A stretch of 37,522 bases of DNA, from the NCBI GenBank assembly GCA_947311445.1, contig CAMZKV010000053.1, positions 1 to 37,522 on the forward strand, written 5' to 3'. The DNA is from an uncultured Chlorobiota bacterium (GTDB lineage: Bacteria > Bacteroidota > Bacteroidia > Bacteroidales > JAADGE01). Shown piece by piece: positions 18,225 through 25,631 of the stretch (position 1 is its first letter; every line of letters begins with the position of its first letter). The position numbers and the translations under genes are program-made. The notes beneath the pieces are model-generated. The model had not been told where the DNA came from, made no database searches, and was given only the letters and a program-made list of their open reading frames with translations.

Positions 18225-19126
18225 TATTTCTCAGGTTTATGTGTTTTTAAAGAAATTGTTTTTTTAATTGTTATTGGCCAAGAATATGCAGGTTCAGAGT
18301 CTTTTGAATGTTTAATACTGACTATTCCTTTTACGTTTTGAACTTCTATCGATTTTTGAATTATGCCTGATGCATTGTTTATAATATCATTTCCTGTAGA
18401 TGTTCCTTTCATATCATAATTAAAGAAGATGTTATTTAGAATTAAAGTTTTATCTTTTTTTGTTGAAATCTTTGAGCTTTTATTGATATATGATGAGTTC
18501 TTATCTACTTCTGTACAGGTATAATTTGTATTATATATATCTATGATGTTTATTGTTACTGTATCATTATTAGTCCATCTTTGTTGTATATTTATTTTTG
18601 TATCGGGAAATTTTACAGGAAATAATAATTCTGATAATACACTTTTACTGAAATATTCATTTGAGAGTTCGTCTGTTTTATTTAAAGAATCTTCAACAGA
18701 ATAAAAATCTAATTTGTTAATTTTAAGAATTTTTCCTTTTTTATTTATTGTTAAATAAACATTCCTGTTTATAAAAGAACTTAGTAGTTTAGTTTCAAAT
18801 GATGTTTTGTTTTCTGTACTGTCGGTATCAAATATATCAAGACTGTTTTGTATTTTTATTTTGTAGTTTATTTTTTTATATGCAAACTCAATATAATATG
18901 TTGTGTCTGAGGGTTTTCCTTTGACATAGAAAGAGTATTTAAGAAAGTCATTTTTATTTATGTTTTGATTTTCTCCCATTATTTCTTGCTTTGTTTCAGA
19001 TAGTGATCTATATTCATAAATATATTCATCTCCAATTTTTAGATTTAGTTCTAAATTTATTTTTTTTTGAGATACACTATGTTTTATTGAGAAAAATGTT
19101 ATAAATATTATTATAAAGAATTTCAT
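18224..19126 (-). CDS. Secreted protein of unknown function
   Basis: This 300-residue protein has a signal peptide (about 1-19, ending HSVSQ). The mature part is predicted beta-rich. It has LELNLKIGDEYIYEYRS near the start, a central NVYLTINKKGKILKINKLD strand pair, and alternating polar and hydrophobic strands. The overall pattern is like the Bacteroidetes DUF6263 type of lipoprotein-like or periplasmic proteins, but I cannot confirm that. It has no lipobox cysteine and no enzyme motif. It sits between hflX (32 bases) and the AI-2E-type permease (one-base overlap), so the three genes form an operon. Confidence 0.6.
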   Translation of the reverse strand: MKFFIIIFITFFSIKHSVSQKKINLELNLKIGDEYIYEYRSLSETKQEIMGENQNINKNDFLKYSFYVKGKPSDTTYYIEFAYKKINYKIKIQNSLDIFDTDSTENKTSFETKLLSSFINRNVYLTINKKGKILKINKLDFYSVEDSLNKTDELSNEYFSKSVLSELLFPVKFPDTKINIQQRWTNNDTVTINIIDIYNTNYTCTEVDKNSSYINKSSKISTKKDKTLILNNIFFNYDMKGTSTGNDIINNASGIIQKSIEVQNVKGIVSIKHSKDSEPAYSWPITIKKTISLKTHKPEK

Positions 19127-19158
19127 TCGTGGATTTAATTATTTAGTATTTGTCAAAT

Positions 19159-20346
19159 TTAATATAAAAAATCATTATACGGATAACGAATTTTATGTAC
19201 TCTTACAACTTCTTTATAAATTGCATCTTTTAAAATGTTGAAATTTTGTTTCTTTTTTGCCGAAATAAAAACAGAATTTTTTTCTTTTGCAAACCACATT
19301 TTTTTTAAATCTTCAAGAGAATAGTTTTCTTTTAAAATTGGAGTTAAGTCATCATCGTCTTTTTTTGTATATTTAAAATTGTCAATTTTGTTAAAAACTG
19401 TAAAAGTTTTTTTATTTCCTGCACCAATTTCCTCTAATGTTTTGGTTACAACATCAATTTGTTCTTCAAAATTTGGGTGTGAAATGTCCACAACGTGGAT
19501 TAAAATATCAGATTCTCTTACTTCATCCAGAGTTGATTTGAATGATTCTACTAAATGATGAGGGAGTTTTCTTATAAAACCAACAGTGTCAGCTACCAAA
19601 AAAGGTAGATTTTCAATTACAACTTTTCTTACAGTTGTGTCAAGAGTTGCAAAAAGTTTATTTTCTGCAAAAATATTTGATTTGCTTAAAAGGTTCATTA
19701 GGGTAGATTTCCCAACATTTGTGTATCCTACTAATGCAACTCTTACTAATTTTCCTCTGCTTTTTCTTTGAACTGTTTTTTGCTTGTCAATTTTCTCAAG
19801 TTTTTTTTTAAGAAGAGCAATTTTATCTTTTACAATTCTCCTGTCAGTTTCAATTTCTTTTTCTCCGGGACCTCTTAACCCAATTCCCCCTTTTTGTCTT
19901 TCCAGATGTGTCCACATTCCTTTAAGACGTGGCATAAGATATTGGTATTGAGCAAGTTCTACTTGTGTTTTTGCATGTGAGGTTCTAGCTCTATTTGCAA
20001 AAATATCAAGAATTAAGTTTGTTCTGTCAAGAACTTTGCAATCTATTGCTTTTTCAATATTTCTGAGTTGTGAAGGACTTAATTCATCATCAAAAATAAT
20101 TGTATCGACTTTATTTTCTTTTACATAAGTTTTAATGTCGTTAAATTTTCCAGAGCCTACAAATGTTTTAGGATCCGGATTGTTACGTTTTTGCTTGAAG
20201 TGTTTTTTTACGATTGCTCCTGCTGTTAATGCCAAAAATTCTAACTCGTTTAAATATTCATTTACTTGGTCTTCGGTTTGTTGTTGGGTTATAATCCCTA
20301 CTAAAACTGCTGTTTCTTTTTCTTGTTTAATTCTTTTTTCAATCAT
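19159..20346 (-). CDS. hflX: GTPase HflX
   Basis: This 395-residue protein has the two-part HflX structure. The N-terminal ribosome-interacting domain (about 10-165) contains DPKTFVGSGK, FDDELSPSQLRNIE and VLDRTNLILDIFANRARTSHAK, and a GGIGLRGPGEKEIETDRR block precedes the coiled linker. The G domain has the P-loop GYTNVGKS (207-214), DTVGF in switch II, NKID and the SAK motif. HflX splits stalled or heat-damaged 70S ribosomes. The start at 20346 gives the standard length. It heads a three-gene operon, and the hairpin just upstream isolates it from the TonB cluster. Confidence 0.94.
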   Translation of the reverse strand: MIEKRIKQEKETAVLVGIITQQQTEDQVNEYLNELEFLALTAGAIVKKHFKQKRNNPDPKTFVGSGKFNDIKTYVKENKVDTIIFDDELSPSQLRNIEKAIDCKVLDRTNLILDIFANRARTSHAKTQVELAQYQYLMPRLKGMWTHLERQKGGIGLRGPGEKEIETDRRIVKDKIALLKKKLEKIDKQKTVQRKSRGKLVRVALVGYTNVGKSTLMNLLSKSNIFAENKLFATLDTTVRKVVIENLPFLVADTVGFIRKLPHHLVESFKSTLDEVRESDILIHVVDISHPNFEEQIDVVTKTLEEIGAGNKKTFTVFNKIDNFKYTKKDDDDLTPILKENYSLEDLKKMWFAKEKNSVFISAKKKQNFNILKDAIYKEVVRVHKIRYPYNDFLY

Positions 20347-20409
20347 TTGTTTTTTTGTTAGGAGTTGGTTTTTGCTTGTTTGCTGTATATTTTGTGATTA
20401 AAGTAAGTA

Positions 20410-20447
20410 AAAAAAAACAGCCGTATATAAACACGGCTGTTTTTTTT
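20410..20447 (-). terminator. Rho-independent terminator after the TonB cluster
   Basis: ACAGCCGT (20417-20424) and ACGGCTGT (20433-20440) form an 8-bp, GC-rich stem with an 8-base loop. On the minus strand a run of Ts follows; Ts also follow on the plus strand, so it can work in both directions. It lies 24 bases past the stop codon of the last tonB-like gene. Confidence 0.85.
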
Positions 20448-20463
20448 AAAAAAATATTTAGTA

Positions 20464-21138
20464 TTAATTTAACCTGAATGTAACAGGAAGTGTGTACCAA
20501 ACATTTACTTTTTTACCGTTTTGTTCTCCCGGCTTAAATTTAGGAAGTTTTTTTACAACTTTAACTGCTTCATCGTCAAGCAAAGGGTCAACACCTTTTT
20601 GTTTTATTACTTGTCCTATTCTCCCGTCTCGTTTCACTTCAAATTTCAAATAAACAGTACCTTGAATTCCATTTTCTTTAGCAACGGTTGGATAAACAAC
20701 GTTTTTTCCTATCCATTTTCTAAGGGCATTTACTCCACCCGGAAATTCTGGCATATTTGTAACATGAATAAATATTTTGTCTTCAGGTTCTTCTTCAACA
20801 ACTTCTAATTCAACTTCCTCTTCTTCGTCAAACTCCTCAAAAGTAAATTCATTGTCAGTAATATCTTCGTTGTTTTCAACAATTTCTATAATTTCAACAG
20901 TTTGTTGTTGTTGTTGCTCTTGCGGTTGCTCAGGAGGTTCAATTTCTTCGTTTTGTTGTGTTATTTCCATTAATTCTTCTTCTTCAACAAGTTCGTCATT
21001 ACTAAAATCTGCTGTGTTTGAAGATGATTGCCAACTGAAAGCAGAAACAAGAATTCCTATACTTATAACTAAACTTATTCCTAAGAATAGCAGTTTAAAT
21101 TTTTCAAGATTTGCTTTTGGATTTTTTTTAATTTCCAT
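20464..21138 (-). CDS. TonB family energy transducer 1
   Basis: This 224-residue inner-membrane-anchored protein has a cytoplasmic N-terminus rich in Lys and Asn, one membrane segment (about 15-34) and a periplasmic linker rich in Glu, Gln and Pro (about 45-130, with a run of glutamines). A TonB C-terminal domain follows (about 130-224): MPEFPGGVNALRKWIGKNVVYP, GIQGTVYLKFEVKRDGRIG, DPLLDDEAVKVVKKLPKFKPG. It should pass proton-motive-force energy to outer-membrane receptors with ExbB/ExbD, which are not in the window. It is the most distal of three related copies and has its own predicted promoter. Confidence 0.88.
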   Translation of the reverse strand: MEIKKNPKANLEKFKLLFLGISLVISIGILVSAFSWQSSSNTADFSNDELVEEEELMEITQQNEEIEPPEQPQEQQQQQTVEIIEIVENNEDITDNEFTFEEFDEEEEVELEVVEEEPEDKIFIHVTNMPEFPGGVNALRKWIGKNVVYPTVAKENGIQGTVYLKFEVKRDGRIGQVIKQKGVDPLLDDEAVKVVKKLPKFKPGEQNGKKVNVWYTLPVTFRLN

Positions 21139-21199
21139 TTTTTCTATTTTTTAAAAAGTTAAAATATTGTTAAATTTTGACATTAACTTTTGACTGCCT

Positions 21200-21233
21200 C
21201 AAAGTTAATTATTTTTTTGTTTCTGAAAAACAA
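21200..21233 (-). promoter_or_regulatory. Possible promoter for TonB transducer 1
   Basis: On the minus strand, TTG (21233-21231) and TAACTTTG (21207-21200) are separated by 23 bases, at the upper end of the accepted spacing. They lie in the 117-base gap between the first and second tonB-like genes and would allow separate expression of transducer 1. Confidence 0.4.
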
Positions 21234-21255
21234 AATTTTTGAATGTTGATTTGAT

Positions 21256-21924
21256 TTAGTTTAATCTGAATGAAATTGGCATTGAAAACCATACATTTAC
21301 TTTTTTTCCATTGTTAATTCCCGCTTTAAATTTTGGTAGTTTTTTTATTACTCTAATTGCTTCTTTGTCAAGAAGAGGGTCAATACTTTTAAGAATTTCA
21401 ACTTTTCCTATGCTTCCTGTTTTTGTAACTTCAAACCTTAAATAAACAGTTCCTTGTATTCCTATTTCTCGTGCTTGTGTAGGATAATTTACATTTCTTG
21501 CAATAAAAGTTCTAAGTGCATTTGTTCCTCCTGGAAATTTTGGCATTGTGGATGCAATTATTAGTGTTGTTTTAATTGGTTCGTCAATATTTACTGTCTC
21601 AAGTATTGGGTCTTCTCCTGTCCATATTTTTATTGAAGTGTCTATTTTTGTTTCATTTTCTACTTCTTTAAAAACGTCTGAAATAACTGTTTTTATTTCT
21701 TTTTTGTTAACTTGTTCTGGTTCTGGCGGGTCAGGTTCTTTAGTGTTTGTTATTATAATTTGTTCTTCATCAATAATCTTTCCAATGTCAAAAATTTGTA
21801 TGATTTTTTCTGATTTATAACTAAATGCAGAAACTATTAATGCAATTGCAATTATTAATCCTAATGATAAAAACATTGTTCTTGTTTTTTCAATGTTTGC
21901 GTTTAAATTTTTTTTCTTTTCCAT
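21256..21924 (-). CDS. TonB family energy transducer 2
   Basis: This 222-residue protein has the same plan as transducer 1 and a nearly matching N-terminus (MEKKKNLNANIEKTRTMFLSLGL against MEIKKNPKANLEKFKLLFLGISL). It has one membrane segment (about 16-34), a linker with a short Pro/Glu stretch (PDPPEPEQ) and a TonB C-terminal domain (about 128-222): MPKFPGGTNALRTFIARNVNYP, GIQGTVYLRFEVTKTGSIG, DPLLDKEAIRVIKKLPKFKAG. The two C-terminal domains are clearly recent paralogues. It starts 41 bases after transducer 3, so it is probably in the same transcript. Confidence 0.88.
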   Translation of the reverse strand: MEKKKNLNANIEKTRTMFLSLGLIIAIALIVSAFSYKSEKIIQIFDIGKIIDEEQIIITNTKEPDPPEPEQVNKKEIKTVISDVFKEVENETKIDTSIKIWTGEDPILETVNIDEPIKTTLIIASTMPKFPGGTNALRTFIARNVNYPTQAREIGIQGTVYLRFEVTKTGSIGKVEILKSIDPLLDKEAIRVIKKLPKFKAGINNGKKVNVWFSMPISFRLN

Positions 21925-21965
21925 TTCGTTTAATTTTGAGTATTAATAATATGTTTAGATATTTT

Positions 21966-22523
21966 TTATTTTTTAATATTCATGAAAATAATCGGTAAAA
22001 TTTGTTCGCTTTTAATTGGATTATTTATTGATTTTGCGGGTATCCAATCCGGCATTTCTTTTATTAATCTTTTTGCTTCATTGTCTATTGTTGGGTGAAT
22101 ACTCCTTATTACTTTTATATTTTTTATTTTACCGTATTCTGAAATTTTAAATTTTACATAGACTCTTCCTTGTATGTTTTTTTTCAAGGCTTCTTTTGGG
22201 TACTTTAAATTTTTTTCAAAATATTTGACTAATGCTTCTTTTCCTCCTTTAAATTTTGCTTGCTCTGTTATTTTTGTGATTAGTATATTTGGGTTTGGTT
22301 TTTTAACTCTTTGTTTATCAAGAGTTATCGTGTCAATTGTTAGTTTTATTTGAATATAGTTATTTGGAACTTCTTCAATATTTTTACTTTCGTAGTTGAA
22401 TATTCCCAGCATTATAAGTAAAGCTATAATTAGGCTTATTTGTAGCAAGAGCCCTCTGCTTTGTTCTAGTATGTTGTTTTGTTTCCTCAAATTTGGTTTA
22501 TTAATAAAAGTTTTCCGGGTCAA
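21966..22523 (-). CDS. TonB family energy transducer 3 (shorter)
   Basis: This 185-residue protein has a basic N-terminus, one membrane segment (about 26-43), a short periplasmic linker without a Pro/Glu block, and a TonB C-terminal domain (about 85-185): AKFKGGKEALVKYFEKNLKYP, NIQGRVYVKFKISEYGKIK, HPTIDNEAKRLIKEMPDWIPA. It is more diverged than copies 1 and 2. Its start overlaps the end of the BlaR1-like gene by 23 bases; no later methionine would keep the membrane anchor, so the overlap appears real and suggests translational coupling. The short linker may limit reach to the outer membrane. Confidence 0.83.
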   Translation of the reverse strand: MTRKTFINKPNLRKQNNILEQSRGLLLQISLIIALLIMLGIFNYESKNIEEVPNNYIQIKLTIDTITLDKQRVKKPNPNILITKITEQAKFKGGKEALVKYFEKNLKYPKEALKKNIQGRVYVKFKISEYGKIKNIKVIRSIHPTIDNEAKRLIKEMPDWIPAKSINNPIKSEQILPIIFMNIKK

Positions 22524-23826
22524 TTGCTTTTGTATTTTTCAATAACTCAATATCAATTTTTGGGTACAACCTTATGTCTCCGCTTTGTCCTATTATTTTT
22601 GCTTTTCCAATTTTATCTCCTTTCATAACTGTTGTTTTGTATAAACCTTTATATTTAATTGTGTATCCATCTTTTAATTTTTCTGTTATTGTGAATTCTT
22701 TTAAACCAAAAATATCTTTTTCTTCAATATTTGTTATTTTCCCAGTTTGTACTGAAAAAATATTTGAAAAACTTTTTATTTCGTAGCTTGTTTCTTTGTG
22801 TGAAATTCTTAGGTTTTTAAATTTTTTATTTTCAAAATACGGACTTATTATTTTGTAAGAGCCTTTTTTAAATGGTAAGTAAAATTTATTTTGAGTTTCT
22901 TGTTTGTTAATTGCGTATGTATTTATTGTTGAGATTATTATCCATGTTGTAAATATTGTTAATAATAGAACCGGAATTGAAATTGCAAAACGTTTTTTTC
23001 GTATTTTTTCTGTTTCGGGGAATGTTATAAGTTTTATTCTACTTGTAATTTCTTCCTCTGAAAAACTGCTTATTGAAATTTCGTGAGATTGGTGTGTTGC
23101 AAGTTTTACAATTAATTTTGAATAGTCGGGAACGTTTTTATTTCCTGTTAATTTATTATCAACAATAAATTCGTGAATAAATTTAATGTTTGCTGAAATT
23201 AATCTTGAAATAGGGTTGAACCAAAATACAGCTCTAAATGTTTCAAAAATTATATTGTCAATTGTGTGTTTTTGTTTAGCATGAATTTTTTCGTGAGTTG
23301 TTATTTGTTTTTTTTCTTTATCATTAAGTTTTTCAAAATCGTTATTTACAAAAATATCATTAAAAAAACTAAATGCCGGACTGTTAGTGTTTGTTTTTAT
23401 AATATTGAAATTTCCATCTTTTATTATTTCTCCTTTTCTTTTTATATTCATTATAGAAAATATACTTTTTAATATAATGAATGTGTACCTAACAAAACCA
23501 GAGAGCCAAACAATAAATAAAATTTCAGTAATTTTGATATTATCCAAAAATGATTTTTCGTTGTTTAAAAAACTGTTTTCTATATTAATAAATGTATTAT
23601 TTCTTGTTTTTGAAACTCTAATAATGCTTTCAATTTTATACCTTAAAATGTCAGCATTAAATATTTCCGGCAAGAGAGGAATAAGTATGCTAACTAACAG
23701 AATTAGATAAAAAAAGTATCTGCTCCAAACAAAATATGCCAATTTGAAATACAAATATCTGTAAAACAAGAAAAATATGCTTGTTAAAATTGATACTTCC
23801 AATATGTATATTAAAAAATTTTGCAT
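22501..23826 (-). CDS. BlaR1-like M56 membrane metallopeptidase with degenerate M23-like C-terminal domain
   Basis: The frame extends to 23859, but the ATG at 23826 is preferred: it gives 441 residues starting in the first membrane helix and avoids overlap with the blaI-like gene, whose stop is 4 bases away. The M56 zinc motif HEKIH lies at 178-182, with a likely third ligand in HEFIVD (about 218-223). Membrane segments lie near 4-22, 36-55, 100-118 and 281-300. In place of a penicillin-binding sensor, residues about 324-441 resemble an M23/LytM fold: GYTIKYKGL, VMKGDKIGKAKIIGQSG, AIDPENFY. The catalytic HxxxD and HxH motifs are lost apart from one histidine (His343). It is inferred to cleave its partner repressor on signal. 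Confidence 0.85.
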   Translation of the reverse strand: MQNFLIYILEVSILTSIFFLFYRYLYFKLAYFVWSRYFFYLILLVSILIPLLPEIFNADILRYKIESIIRVSKTRNNTFINIENSFLNNEKSFLDNIKITEILFIVWLSGFVRYTFIILKSIFSIMNIKRKGEIIKDGNFNIIKTNTNSPAFSFFNDIFVNNDFEKLNDKEKKQITTHEKIHAKQKHTIDNIIFETFRAVFWFNPISRLISANIKFIHEFIVDNKLTGNKNVPDYSKLIVKLATHQSHEISISSFSEEEITSRIKLITFPETEKIRKKRFAISIPVLLLTIFTTWIIISTINTYAINKQETQNKFYLPFKKGSYKIISPYFENKKFKNLRISHKETSYEIKSFSNIFSVQTGKITNIEEKDIFGLKEFTITEKLKDGYTIKYKGLYKTTVMKGDKIGKAKIIGQSGDIRLYPKIDIELLKNTKAIDPENFY

Positions 23827-23830
23827 TATT

Positions 23831-24199
23831 TTATTTTTTTGTGCCGTCGTTCTCTTCAATCAATTTCATCATTGCTTCAATATCTTTTTCCTTAAGTTTG
23901 TTTTCTTTTATCATGTGTGAAACTACTTTTTGATATGAATTGTCAAAATAATCTGCCATTACCGATTTGAAAATATGTTTTCTGTACTTCTTTTTAGAAA
24001 TTTTTGGAGAATATTCATAGGTGTTGCCATATTGTTTGTATTTCAGGAAATCTTTTTTTTCTAAAATTCTTACAACAGAAGAAATTGTGTTGTACGGCGG
24101 ATTGTCTTTTAGTTTCTTAATAACATCTTTTACAAACCCTTTTTTTATGTCCCAAAAAATTTGCATTATTTCTTCTTCTCTTTTAGTTAAGGCTTCCAT
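23831..24199 (-). CDS. BlaI/MecI/CopY family transcriptional repressor
   Basis: This 122-residue protein has the family's normal length. The N-terminal winged helix (about 1-72) starts MEALTKREEEIMQIFW and contains NTISSVVRILEKKDFLKYKQYGNTYEYSP, the wing and recognition region. The C-terminal helices form the dimerisation domain (about 75-115). Such repressors are normally inactivated by a BlaR1-type peptidase, and the BlaR1-like gene follows after four bases. It heads the operon of BlaI, BlaR1 and TonB-type genes and probably represses it. No beta-lactamase or resistant PBP gene is nearby, so the regulated function is not known. Confidence 0.92.
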   Translation of the reverse strand: MEALTKREEEIMQIFWDIKKGFVKDVIKKLKDNPPYNTISSVVRILEKKDFLKYKQYGNTYEYSPKISKKKYRKHIFKSVMADYFDNSYQKVVSHMIKENKLKEKDIEAMMKLIEENDGTKK

Positions 24200-24225
24200 A
24201 TTATTTGTTTTTTATTTATATAACG

Positions 24226-24256
24226 CAAAAGTATAACTATTATTTCAATTATACAA
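24226..24256 (-). promoter_or_regulatory. Bacteroidetes-type promoter for the blaI-like operon
   Basis: On the minus strand, TTG (24256-24254), a 20-base spacer and TACTTTTG (24233-24226) fit the Bacteroidetes consensus exactly. The predicted transcript starts near 24219, about 20 bases before the ATG at 24199. Confidence 0.6.
24231..24254. promoter_or_regulatory. Candidate BlaI operator
   Basis: GTATAA (24231-24236) and TTATAC (24249-24254) form an inverted repeat with a 12-base centre, covering the spacer of the predicted blaI promoter. A dimeric repressor bound here would block the polymerase, which fits autoregulation. A second inverted repeat (AACTTAT at 24255-24261, ATAAGTT at 24284-24290) lies just upstream. 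The assignment rests on position only; the arms are AT-rich and do not closely match the known TACA/TGTA operators. Confidence 0.3.
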
Positions 24257-24392
24257 CTTATTTTTAGATAATCTAACGTAAAGATAAGTTATATGACTGC
24301 AAAGTGCGTTTATTTGTTGGGTTTTAAGAAATTTTTAAAATAAAAGTTTATTAAATTTAAAAGATTTATATATTTTTGTTTTTTTTAAAATG

Positions 24393-24466
24393 GGGGCATT
24401 AACTCAGTTGGCTAGAGTGTCACACTGGCAGTGTGGAAGTCATCGGTTCGAATCCGATATGCTCCA
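24393..24466 (+). tRNA. tRNA-Ala (anticodon GGC)
   Basis: The 74-base cloverleaf folds completely. The acceptor GGGGCAT/ATGCTCC carries the G3:U70 pair that identifies alanine tRNAs. The D stem is ACTC/GAGT, the anticodon stem TCACA/TGTGG with loop CTGGCAG (anticodon 24427-24429), and the T stem ATCGG/CCGAT with loop TTCGAAT. CCA is not encoded; the discriminator base is A. A minus-7-like TATTTTTG lies at 24371-24378, though no good TTG is found at the right distance upstream. A terminator follows at 24521. Confidence 0.95.
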
Positions 24467-24517
24467 CTTGTTATTTAGAAGATTTTTCGTATAAAGATTT
24501 TAATTAGTTTATAAATA

Positions 24518-24548
24518 AAAAAAGCCTTGCTTAATTGCAAGGCTTTTT
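24518..24548. terminator. Bidirectional rho-independent terminator
   Basis: AAAGCCTTGC (24521-24530) and GCAAGGCTTT (24537-24546) form a 10-bp stem with a 6-base loop, with A and T runs on both sides. It can end the tRNA transcript on the plus strand and the convergent gene at 24568 on the minus strand. Confidence 0.88.
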
Positions 24549-24567
24549 TAAAATTGAGGGAGTAAAT

Positions 24568-25458
24568 TTATTTTGTTAAGGCTTCCAAAGTATCTTCAAT
24601 ATACCCGGGTGTGCTTACAATTTTCATAAATTGCCCCATTGTTAATTCAGGCCAGTGAAGTGCTAAACGGTATTTTCCGTGTAGCATTAAAACTTTTTTA
24701 TCAATTACAATTATTTCATAGGGCATTGCAGCAATATGGTCTTCTCCTATTGTTGGAAGAAAATATGCTTCGCCATCCTTTTTGCTTTTTAGGGCAACTC
24801 CATATATTGCAATTTTAGATTTTGCGAATTTCATTCTGTACACTTTTGAAGTGCTACCTTTTCCTGCTTTAAGGTTTTTTTCAATAGTAGAGCAGGCTGT
24901 TTCAAAAGATTCCATTTGGTTCAGTTCAACAGGGTCTGTAAAATATGGCATGCCCATCATGTAATGATATTTTTTAAGGTCTTTTTTAGATAGTTCTCCG
25001 CCAAAAGCTGAATAGTTATCTCCCATTGATTTTAGAATTTCATGAACTTCGTTTGAAATAACTTTTAATTTGTCATAACTGCTTGTTGTATTTCTTAAAT
25101 ATGCATAAAAAATGTATTCAGGATTTAAAAGGCTTATAGTAAGAACGTTACCTTTTTTTAGAATTCCAAATTTCATTATTGCAGCAAGAGCTTTATGAGT
25201 TTTTCCATAGAGGGCTATTCCATAAAGTTTTTTGTTGGTAAATGAAAGAACATACATATTTGCTTTTCCTTCTGGATTGTATCCGCCAAGGAGAGTATAT
25301 CCTTTTTCTTTGAGTTTAGTTTTTAGTTTTACTTTTATGTCATTTATATTTCCTTTTGTAGTAACTTTGTAGTAAGAGCTAAGTTTGTCTTGTGAATTTG
25401 CATTTATCGATATTAAAAATATTGAAATTAGAAGAATAATTTTTGATAGTGATTTCAT
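24568..25458 (-). CDS. Secreted protein of unknown function, possible tandem DUF302-like domains
   Basis: This 296-residue protein has a signal peptide (about 1-22, ending NANSQ). The mature part seems to hold two related halves. The first (about 25-145) has a helix with LKTKLKEKGYTLLGGY, then KLYGIALYGK and ISLLNPEYIFYAYLRN. The second (about 178-290) has STIEKNLKAGKG, IAIYGVALKSKK and VLMLHGKYRLALHWPELTM. The helix, strand and NP or WP pattern recalls DUF302-type domains, but I cannot confirm this. There are no cysteine pairs or enzyme motifs beyond that. It stands alone between the tRNA terminator and a 173-base gap, so it is probably monocistronic. Confidence 0.6.
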   Translation of the reverse strand: MKSLSKIILLISIFLISINANSQDKLSSYYKVTTKGNINDIKVKLKTKLKEKGYTLLGGYNPEGKANMYVLSFTNKKLYGIALYGKTHKALAAIMKFGILKKGNVLTISLLNPEYIFYAYLRNTTSSYDKLKVISNEVHEILKSMGDNYSAFGGELSKKDLKKYHYMMGMPYFTDPVELNQMESFETACSTIEKNLKAGKGSTSKVYRMKFAKSKIAIYGVALKSKKDGEAYFLPTIGEDHIAAMPYEIIVIDKKVLMLHGKYRLALHWPELTMGQFMKIVSTPGYIEDTLEALTK

Positions 25459-25631
25459 TTTTTTGAGTTTTAATTTATAAAATATCTAGATATTACAAAG
25501 TATGTATATTTATAAGTTTTTAAATATGATAAAAGTCAGGAAATGTTTATTATTTTGATGTTATTTGACATATTTATTTCTACTATATAATATTGTATTT
25601 GTTTAGGAAATACTATAAAATAGAATTTGAG

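Noticed and set aside
20777-21154. Plus-strand Ser-rich frame across the transducer 1 gene
   Set aside because: It is the complement of the Glu/Gln-rich linker of the TonB-type protein; serine and cysteine runs are a by-product of the GAA and CAA repeats.
23827-23859. BlaR1-like protein starting at 23859
   Set aside because: It would overlap the blaI-like gene and add a charged, non-membrane start; the ATG at 23826 begins directly with the first membrane helix.
20464-24199. Beta-lactam resistance operon
   Set aside because: No beta-lactamase or resistant penicillin-binding protein is present and the sensor lacks a penicillin-binding domain; the family name alone does not support resistance.
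25481-25494. Palindrome AATATCTAGATATT
   Set aside because: It is very AT-rich, has no associated feature and can arise by chance in this base composition.
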